This document shows, piece after piece, positions 57,780 through 64,000 of a stretch of 64,000 bases of DNA. Origin of the DNA: Polaromonas sp. C04. Its GTDB lineage: Bacteria; Pseudomonadota; Gammaproteobacteria; Burkholderiales; Burkholderiaceae_C. The stretch is taken from assembly GCF_002002705.1 (NCBI RefSeq), contig NZ_MUNS01000027.1, positions 62,001 through 126,000 of the forward strand, in the 5' to 3' direction. Every line of letters begins with the position of its first letter. Within the stretch, counting starts at the first letter, position 1. The position numbers and the translations under genes are program-made. Below the pieces are notes generated by a model. The model made no database searches, was not told the DNA's origin, and saw only the letters and a list, made by a program, of their open reading frames with translations.

Positions 57780-58642
57780 GCGATCGCCTCGCCGGCGTGT
57801 CCGCGCGGATCGCCACCACGCGCCAGCTCGGCAGTGTGATTGGCGCCCTGCGCGCGATCGCCGCGGCGCGTTCGCGCGAGGCGCGCGAACGCCTGGCTGG
57901 CATCCAGGCCTATGCACAGACCATCGCCGGCGCGATCGGCGAGGTGCTGGCGCTGCTGCCGCCGCATGAATCGCCGCCCAAAGCACCACCGCCCGCCGAC
58001 GCCGCGCCGGCCACGCTGTGCATCGCGCTGTGCGCCGAGCAGGGCTTCGCGGGCAGCTTCAACGAGCGCGTGCTCGACGCGGCCGACGCGGTGCCGGCGC
58101 GCGCGCGCTTCCTGGTCGGTGACCGCGGCCTGACCGTGCAGCGCATGCGCGGCGCCGAACCCGACTGGAGCGTGCCGATGATCGCCCACCCTGACCAGGT
58201 GCCGGTGCTGGCCGGACGCATTGCCGATGCGCTGTATGCGCGGCTCGGCGACGCCGCCGTCGCGAGGGTGGCGCTGGTTTACGCGGTGCCGCAGGCCGCG
58301 AGTTTTTGCGTGGTACAGCGCTGGTTGCTGCCGTTCGACTATGCGCGCTTTCCGGCCGCGACGCGGCGCTTTCCGCCGCGCATCGATCTGCCGCCGCGCG
58401 GGCTGGCCGCGCGCCTGGCGCTCGAATATGTGTTCGCCGAGCTGTGCGAGGCGCTGCTGCTGTCCTTCGCCGCCGAAAACCAGGCGCGTGTGCAGGCCAT
58501 GATCGCCGCACACGCCAATGTCGAACACAAGCGCGATGCGCTGGAGGCCGAGTTCCGCCGCGTGCGCCAGGAGGGCATTACCGCCGAGATCGTCGAGTTG
58601 TCCGCGAGCGGAACCAATTCCGCGGCCCCGGGGGGCTTTTGA
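57776..58642 (+). CDS. atpG: N-type ATPase subunit gamma
   Basis: 288 residues. N-terminal and C-terminal long helices form the rotor shaft: [26 protein letters not shown] at the start and [28 protein letters not shown] at the end. The middle domain has [15 protein letters not shown]. Last gene of the operon; its stop codon lies inside the FNR-type box of phaC. Confidence 0.9.
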
Positions 58643-58652
58643 CCAAAATCAA
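58639..58652. promoter_or_regulatory. FNR-type box before phaC
   Basis: TTGAC-CAAA-ATCAA, one mismatch from consensus, overlapping the atpG stop. TACGCT at 58675-58680 lies at the -10 position. It would give phaC and the genes after it their own promoter. Confidence 0.6.
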
Positions 58653-58758
58653 TACCCGCCTGGACTTTGGCTGTTACGCTGCACCGCAGCAAGCCGTTGG
58701 GAACAGGCTCACCCGGCATGGGTGACCCGCACCGCATGCGGTATTTTTGGAAATCTCC

Positions 58759-60531
58759 ATGTTGATGAACACGACTCCGTCCGCATCCCCGACGCCGGCA
58801 TCGGCACCGACGCCGCTGGCACTGGCCGATCGCATCGACCGCAAGGTGCATGCAGCGCTGGCGAGTGCCAGCGCCTCGCTGTCGCCGGTCTCGCTGCAGC
58901 TTGCCTGGCTGGACTGGTATGCGCATCTCGCGATCTCGCCGGGCCGCCAGGGCGAACTGCTGCGCCTGGCGCTGGAGCAGACCGGCCGGCTGTCGCGCTA
59001 CCTCGCCGCGCGCTGGTCCGCCGGCGCGTGCGCGTCCTGCGTGACTGCGCCGGAAACCGATCGCCGCTTTGCCGATCCGGCCTGGCGGCAGTGGCCCTTC
59101 GACGTGTTGCAGCAGTCATTCCTGCTGACCGAGGAATGGTGGGCGCAGGCCACGCGCGGGCTGCATGGCGTGTCGCGCCACCACGAGGACGTGGTGGCCT
59201 TTGCCGCACGCCAGTGGCTGGACGTGTTCTCGCCCGGCAACTTCCTGTCGACCAATCCGGTGGTGCTTGAGCGTACGCGGGACAGCGGTGGCAGCAACCT
59301 GCTGCTCGGCGCGCGCAACGCAGTCGACGACAGCCTGCGTGCGCTCGGCCTGGCCGCGCCCGCGCCGACCGGTTTTGCGCCTGGTGAAACCGTCGCCATC
59401 ACGCCGGGCAAGGTGGTGCTGAAAAACCGCCTCATTGAACTGATCCAGTACGCGCCGAGTACCGGGACGGTACGGCCGGAGCCGGTGCTCATCGTTCCGG
59501 CGTGGATCATGAAGTACTACATCCTGGATCTGTCGCCACACAACTCGCTGATCAAATACCTGGTCGACCAGGGGTATACGGTGTTCTGCATTTCCTGGAA
59601 AAACCCGGGCCGCGAAGACGCGGACCTCGACATGGAAGACTACGTGAATCTCGGGGTTCGGGCTGCGCTCGATGCGGTCTGTGCCGTCATACCAAAGCAG
59701 CAGGTGCACGCGACGGGGTACTGCCTGGGGGGTACCTTGCTATCTATAGTGGCCGCTGCCATGGCACGCGACAACGACAAGCGGCTGGCTTCGCTGACAC
59801 TGTTCGCGGCCCAGGTCGATTTTTCCGAGCCCGGCGAACTGGCGCTGTTCATCGACGACGCCCAGGTCGCCTGGCTGGAGGACCAGATGGCACAAACCGG
59901 CTATCTGACCGCACGGCAGATGGCGGGCGCCTTCCAGATGCTGAACTCCTACGATCTGCTCTGGTCGCGAATGGTGGGTGAGTACCTCATGGGCGAGCGC
60001 GACACGCCGAACGACCTCATGGCCTGGAATGCCGACGCCACACGCATGCCGGCACGCATGCACTCGCAGTACCTGCGCCGGCTGTTCCTGAACAACGATC
60101 TGTCTGCCGGCCACTACCGGGTCGACGACCGGCCAGTGGCGCTCTCGCGCATTCGCTTGCCGGTGTTTTGTGTCGGTACCGTGACGGACCATGTTGCGCC
60201 CTGGCGCTCGGTCTACAAGGTTCACAACGAGATGGTGACCGACATCATCTTTGTACTCACCTCGGGCGGCCACAACGCCGGCATCGTCAGCGAGCCGGGG
60301 CATCCGCACCGGCATTTCCAGATGCTGGAGCGTTCCGCCGACAGCGCGTATCTCGCGCCGGACGACTGGCTCGCGCAGGCGCCGCAGCACGAAGGCTCCT
60401 GGTGGCCGGCGTGGTGCGCCTGGCTCGATGCGCGCTCCGGCGCAAAGGTCAAGCCCCCGCGCCTGGGCGCACCGGCGCGCGGCTATCCCGTGAAGGGCGA
60501 TGCACCGGGCGAATACGTCAAGCAATCCTGA
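58759..60531 (+). CDS. phaC: Class I polyhydroxyalkanoate synthase
   Basis: 590 residues. Polymerises (R)-3-hydroxyacyl-CoA on granule surfaces. Lipase-like box GYCLGG with nucleophile C322, then Asp477 in GTVTDHVAPW and His505 in SGGHNAG make the catalytic triad. The N-terminal 100 residues are variable as usual. The ATG at 58759 begins MLMNTTPS; 58765 is an alternative. It lies with phosphotransacetylase, acetate kinase and phasin genes, away from phaB and without phaA. Confidence 0.95.
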   Translation: MLMNTTPSASPTPASAPTPLALADRIDRKVHAALASASASLSPVSLQLAWLDWYAHLAISPGRQGELLRLALEQTGRLSRYLAARWSAGACASCVTAPETDRRFADPAWRQWPFDVLQQSFLLTEEWWAQATRGLHGVSRHHEDVVAFAARQWLDVFSPGNFLSTNPVVLERTRDSGGSNLLLGARNAVDDSLRALGLAAPAPTGFAPGETVAITPGKVVLKNRLIELIQYAPSTGTVRPEPVLIVPAWIMKYYILDLSPHNSLIKYLVDQGYTVFCISWKNPGREDADLDMEDYVNLGVRAALDAVCAVIPKQQVHATGYCLGGTLLSIVAAAMARDNDKRLASLTLFAAQVDFSEPGELALFIDDAQVAWLEDQMAQTGYLTARQMAGAFQMLNSYDLLWSRMVGEYLMGERDTPNDLMAWNADATRMPARMHSQYLRRLFLNNDLSAGHYRVDDRPVALSRIRLPVFCVGTVTDHVAPWRSVYKVHNEMVTDIIFVLTSGGHNAGIVSEPGHPHRHFQMLERSADSAYLAPDDWLAQAPQHEGSWWPAWCAWLDARSGAKVKPPRLGAPARGYPVKGDAPGEYVKQS

Positions 60532-60610
60532 GATGGATGGGATGCGGCCTCTGACACCCGGCCCCTCGCTGGCAAGCCGGGCCTGGTGGTGGGCATCGCG
60601 CGCCGCTGCG

Positions 60611-60647
60611 GGAGATACGCTGCATGTCGACGCCGGCATGCATCTCC
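60611..60647. repeat. Long bulged hairpin between phaC and the MaoC-Pta gene
   Basis: GGAGA (60611-60615) plus TGCATG (60621-60626) pair with CATGCA (60637-60642) plus TCTCC (60643-60647), with a five-base bulge and a 10-nt loop. There is no T run, so it is more likely an RNA processing or stability element than a terminator. Confidence 0.4.
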
Positions 60648-60693
60648 TGAACTGAGGCCGCTGTCCGCACCGCAAAAAAGACAAGAAACATTC

Positions 60694-62139
60694 ATGAATA
60701 ATCCATCCGCATTGCCGCCCACCACCCAATCTGCCGTTGACAACGATCTCGCGGTGGTGCGCAATCTGGTCTTTGACGAGATTGCGGTCGGCACATCGGC
60801 CTGCATCCAGCGCAGCCTGACGCAGACTGATGTCCAATTGTTTGCAGTCATGTCCGGTGACGACAATCCGCAGCACCTTGATCCGCAAGTCGCCGCAAAC
60901 AGCTGTTTCCCCAGCGTGATCGCGCACGGCATGTGGGGCGGTGCGCTGATCTCGGCGGTGCTTGGCACGCGTCTGCCGGGGCCCGGCACGATCTATCTCG
61001 ACCAGACGCTGGAGTTCCTCGCACCGGTGCGCATCGGCGATACGCTCGATGTCTCTGTCACCGTCACCGCGCGCGATCCCACCACCCAGCGGCTGACCCT
61101 GGCCTGTGTCTGCACCAACCAGGACGGCAAGCGCGTGATCGCCGGCGAGGCACGCGTGATCGCACCGACCCGGAAAATCGCGCGCCCGCGCGCCACGCTG
61201 CCGGAGGTTCGGTTGGTCGAGGGCGGTGGCATGCAACGTCTGATCGACGCAGCGCGCCTGCGCGGTGCGATCCGCGTGGCGGTAGTTCATCCCTGTGACC
61301 CCACCAGCCTGGAAGCAGCAGTCGACGCATGTGCAGCAGGGCTGATCGAGCCCGTGCTGGTGGCACCGGCGCAGAAACTGCGCGCGATTGCGCAAGCGGC
61401 GGGTATAGACCTCTCCGGCATTGCCATCGAGGATGTGCCGCACAGCCACGCAGCTGCGGCGCGCGCCGTCGAATTGGCGGGACAGGGCAAGGTCGATGCC
61501 TTGATGAAGGGCAGCCTGCACACCGACGAGCTGATGTCTGCCGTGGTGGCTACCAGCGCCGGACTGCGCACCGCCAGGCGCATCACCCACTGCTTTCTGA
61601 TGCAGTCACCGGCCTATCCGCGCCCTTTCATCATCACTGACGCGGCCATCAGCATTGCGCCCACGCTGGAGGAGAAGGCTGACATCATTCGCAACGCGAT
61701 CGACCTCGCGCACGCGATCGGGGTGAAGCAGCCGCGCGTGGCGATTCTCGCCGCGGTGGAGACGGTGAACCCGCGCATGCCGGCCACGCTGGATGCGGCT
61801 GCACTGTGCAAGATGGCCGACCGCGGTCAGATCCAGGGCGGCGTGCTGGACGGCCCGCTCGCCTTCGACAACGCGGTCTCCGCCGCCGCGGCGCGCATCA
61901 AGGGTATCGTTTCGCCAGTGGCCGGGCAGGCCGACATTTTGGTCGCCCCCGACCTGGAGAGCGGCAATATGCTGGCCAAACAACTTGAATACCTGGGCGG
62001 CGCCGCAAGCGCCGGCATCGTGCTCGGCGCGCGTGTTCCCATCATTCTGACCAGCCGCGCCGACTCGCGCGAGGCGCGCATCGCCTCCTGCGCGCTGGCC
62101 GTGCTGCTGGTACGCCGCAACGCGGGCCTGGCGGCATGA
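60694..62139 (+). CDS. Fused MaoC-like hydratase / phosphate acetyltransferase
   Basis: 481 residues. N-terminal MaoC-type hot-dog domain (about 10-150) with DDNPQHLDPQVA and IAHGMWGGALISAVLG, the (R)-specific enoyl-CoA hydratase pattern. The C-terminal PTA_PTB domain (about 165-475) has VDALMKGSLHTDELM and GIVLGARVPIILTSRADS. The second domain makes acetyl (or butyryl) phosphate from the CoA ester for the acetate kinase encoded next, and the first could supply (R)-3-hydroxyacyl-CoA to PhaC. The start at 60694 was chosen over 60586. Four-nt overlap with ackA. Confidence 0.9.
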   Translation: MNNPSALPPTTQSAVDNDLAVVRNLVFDEIAVGTSACIQRSLTQTDVQLFAVMSGDDNPQHLDPQVAANSCFPSVIAHGMWGGALISAVLGTRLPGPGTIYLDQTLEFLAPVRIGDTLDVSVTVTARDPTTQRLTLACVCTNQDGKRVIAGEARVIAPTRKIARPRATLPEVRLVEGGGMQRLIDAARLRGAIRVAVVHPCDPTSLEAAVDACAAGLIEPVLVAPAQKLRAIAQAAGIDLSGIAIEDVPHSHAAAARAVELAGQGKVDALMKGSLHTDELMSAVVATSAGLRTARRITHCFLMQSPAYPRPFIITDAAISIAPTLEEKADIIRNAIDLAHAIGVKQPRVAILAAVETVNPRMPATLDAAALCKMADRGQIQGGVLDGPLAFDNAVSAAAARIKGIVSPVAGQADILVAPDLESGNMLAKQLEYLGGAASAGIVLGARVPIILTSRADSREARIASCALAVLLVRRNAGLAA

Positions 62140-63311
62140 GTGCCGATGTGATCCTGGTGCTCAACGCGGGCTCGTCGAGCATCAAGTTCGCGCTGTTCGA
62201 CACCACGCGAAAACCCGTGCCGCGCGAGCCGTTCTGGTCCGGCAAAGTCGATGGCATCACCACGCCGCAGGCAACGGTGACCGAGAGCGGCGCACCAGAG
62301 CAGCCCCTGCCGTTGCCCGCCGAGCAGCCTTACCCTGCGGCGCTGCAGCATATCCGCAGCCGCGTCACAGCGCGGCTTGGGATGCACCGTCTGAGGGCAG
62401 TCGCGCACAGGGTCGTGCATGGCGGCACCCGCTACTTTGCGCCGGTGCGGGTGGATGCCGCCGTGCTTGCCGACCTGCGCAGCTATATTCCGCTGGCGCC
62501 GTTGCACCAACCGTATGCACTGGAGGCTATCGAGGCCTTGCTGAACCTCCACCCGGATCTGCCACAGTTCGCCTGCTTCGACACCGGCTTTCATCGCACC
62601 ATGCCGCGGGTCGAGCAGATGCTGCCGCTGTCGCGTTCGGCCTGGGACCAGGGCCTGCGCCGTTACGGCTTCCACGGCCTGTCCTACGAATACCTTTCCA
62701 TTGCCCTGCCGGAACACCATGGCGATGCCGCACGCGGGCGCACCCTGGCAGCACACCTGGGCAGCGGCGCCAGCCTGTGCGCGTTGCAGGGCCTCAAGAG
62801 TGTGGCCACCACGATGGGGTTTTCGGCGCTCGACGGCCTCATGATGGGCACGCGCTGCGGCGCGCTCGATCCGGGTGCGGTGATTTATCTGATGCAGGTG
62901 CAAAAGCTCTCGCTGGAGCAGGTTGCGCACACGCTTTACCACGAGTCCGGCCTGCTTGGCGTCTCCGGCGTGTCCTCGGACCCGCGCGTGCTGCTGCAGC
63001 ATGAGGACGACGCGAACGTGCGCGACGCGCTGGCGCTGTACGTGCGCCGCATCGTGCGCGAAGCCGGTGCCCTGGCCGCGGTGCTCGGCGGCCTCGACAT
63101 GCTCGCCTTCACCGCCGGCATCGGCGAGCACAACCCGGTGATTCGCAGCCGCGTCTGCGCCGGGCTCGCCTTCCTTGGCGTGGAACTCGACGAGGCCGCC
63201 AACACAGCCAGCGCCCCCGTCATTTCCAGCGCCGCAAGCTGCGTCAAGGTGGTGGTGGAGCCGACCAACGAGGAATGGATCGCGGCGGTGGAGGCCGATA
63301 CGCTGATGTAG
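62136..63311 (+). CDS. ackA: Acetate kinase
   Basis: 391 residues of the acetokinase family. N-terminal phosphate loop LNAGSSSIKFAL, VAHRVVHGG, RRYGFHGLSYEYL, AHLGSGASLCA, and the C-terminal TAGIGEHNPVIR. It makes ATP and acetate from acetyl phosphate and so allows energy gain without respiration. Translationally coupled to the phosphotransacetylase. The FNR-type box for the phasin gene begins at its last codons. Confidence 0.94.
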   Translation: MSADVILVLNAGSSSIKFALFDTTRKPVPREPFWSGKVDGITTPQATVTESGAPEQPLPLPAEQPYPAALQHIRSRVTARLGMHRLRAVAHRVVHGGTRYFAPVRVDAAVLADLRSYIPLAPLHQPYALEAIEALLNLHPDLPQFACFDTGFHRTMPRVEQMLPLSRSAWDQGLRRYGFHGLSYEYLSIALPEHHGDAARGRTLAAHLGSGASLCALQGLKSVATTMGFSALDGLMMGTRCGALDPGAVIYLMQVQKLSLEQVAHTLYHESGLLGVSGVSSDPRVLLQHEDDANVRDALALYVRRIVREAGALAAVLGGLDMLAFTAGIGEHNPVIRSRVCAGLAFLGVELDEAANTASAPVISSAASCVKVVVEPTNEEWIAAVEADTLM

Positions 63312-63316
63312 ATCAA
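63303..63316. promoter_or_regulatory. FNR-type box before the phasin gene
   Basis: CTGAT-GTAG-ATCAA, one mismatch from consensus, spanning the ackA stop. The -10 match (CAGACT at 63339-63344) is weak. Confidence 0.5.
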
Positions 63317-63377
63317 GGAAGTTTGTTGCCATGCCGCGCAGACTTGGACATTGGATCAACCCCACAGGAGTAGCGCG

Positions 63378-63938
63378 ATGAGCATCAATGAACAACTTCA
63401 GGCCGTGAAAGACGCCGAGTTTGAGTCCCTCGCCAGCATGGCGGGCAAAATGATGAATGGCTTCGAAAAACTGGTGCAACTCAATCTGCAGGCCTTGCGC
63501 GAGGCCGGACAGAACGCGACCGAGACCATGCGAGCGACTCTTGCTGCGAAAGATCTGCCGGGGTTGATGAGTGCCCAGGCCGAAAATCCGCTGCAGGCGA
63601 ACGGCCAGCGGGTAATGCTCTATACCCAGCAACTCGCCGAGATTGCAGCCAGCACCCAGAGCGAGCTGGCTGCGGCGCTGAACCGCAGCATGGTGCGCAT
63701 GGCACAAGCTCTGCAGAACATGCCGCAAAGCGGCAGTGGCACTGCACCCGTGGGCGGGGGCGATCCGGCGGCGATGATGCAAAACCTGATGAATTTCACG
63801 ACCCAGGCTTTTGAAGTGATGCAGCAGTCGCAAAAGCAGGCCAGCAAGATGGTGTCGGACAGCGTGCAGAACCTCGCGCAAGCGGCCAGCAAGGCAGCTG
63901 AAGCTGCGCCCCAGCCATCGCGCAAGCGGGCGACCTGA
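63378..63938 (+). CDS. phaP: Phasin (PHA granule coat protein)
   Basis: 186 residues, mostly amphipathic helix, with a typical phasin_2-like N-terminus (MAGKMMNGFEKLVQLNLQALREAGQNATE) and a long Gln/Ala-rich C-terminal part. Coats PHA granules and limits their fusion. The ATG at 63378 has AGGAG 8 nt upstream; the earlier frame start at 63351 is rejected. After it only 62 nt remain, with nothing recognisable. Confidence 0.92.
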   Translation: MSINEQLQAVKDAEFESLASMAGKMMNGFEKLVQLNLQALREAGQNATETMRATLAAKDLPGLMSAQAENPLQANGQRVMLYTQQLAEIAASTQSELAAALNRSMVRMAQALQNMPQSGSGTAPVGGGDPAAMMQNLMNFTTQAFEVMQQSQKQASKMVSDSVQNLAQAASKAAEAAPQPSRKRAT

Positions 63939-64000
63939 TGCCCACTGGCAGGGGACGTGTAAACGTATCGTGTTTCGGGTTCTCTCCGTTGGCTACTTCT

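Overview
The window looks like a chromosomal segment of a GC-rich betaproteobacterium, most likely Burkholderiales/Comamonadaceae (Polaromonas/Rhodoferax/Acidovorax-like). The grounds are the gene families present (B12-dependent NrdJ, a small Trp-rich membrane protein, a THxN PEP-CTERM protein, a MaoC-Pta fusion, an N-type ATPase) and short palindromic repeats of a kind I associate with that family. Genus is inference. No phage, IS element or CRISPR array was seen.

Left part (1 to about 21.3 kb) is mostly core metabolism: the end of lon, three tRNAs (Gly, Cys, Leu), a conserved hypothetical, class II ribonucleotide reductase nrdJ, a fumA-murI-glycosylase group divergent from fumC, acetyl-CoA synthetase, a small cytochrome c, ilvD, a PEP-CTERM protein behind a sigma-54-like promoter, lgt, and a malonate cassette (malonyl-CoA decarboxylase, enoyl-CoA hydratase, malonyl-CoA synthetase). 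At least five copies of a 17-nt palindrome lie here, some inside reading frames.

Right part (about 21.3 to 63.9 kb) reads as a low-oxygen/stress survival island. It holds UspA proteins, two NarL-type sensor kinase/regulator pairs, a lone receiver protein, an FNR-type regulator with all four Fe-S cysteines, a PspC protein, a quinone reductase-like flavoprotein, Hsp20 and BON proteins, an L,D-transpeptidase, a Mg2+ P-type ATPase, an ABC exporter, a PaoABC-like aldehyde oxidoreductase, a zinc alcohol dehydrogenase, a complete nine-gene N-ATPase operon (atpDCQRBEFAG), and a PHA/acetate module (phaB, phaC, MaoC-Pta, ackA, phasin). Thirteen FNR-type boxes (TTGAT/TTGAC-N4-half-site) sit in front of these genes. 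In several cases a plausible -10 hexamer lies where a box centred near -41.5 would need it. In content it resembles the low-oxygen-activated (lxa) locus described in Burkholderia cenocepacia. The working model is that FNR and the two-component systems switch the cell to anoxic persistence: reducing equivalents go to PHA and alcohol, ATP comes from acetyl-phosphate, the N-ATPase pumps ions, and envelope and proteins are protected.

Signs of decay or rearrangement lie inside the island: a usp gene with a large internal deletion, an alanine-rich secreted protein with an apparent one-base frameshift, and a 22-codon stub after the aldehyde oxidoreductase genes that ends against an oppositely oriented ABC transporter. 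A CFA-synthase-like methyltransferase overlapping an FAD oxidoreductase suggests 10-methyl fatty acid synthesis.
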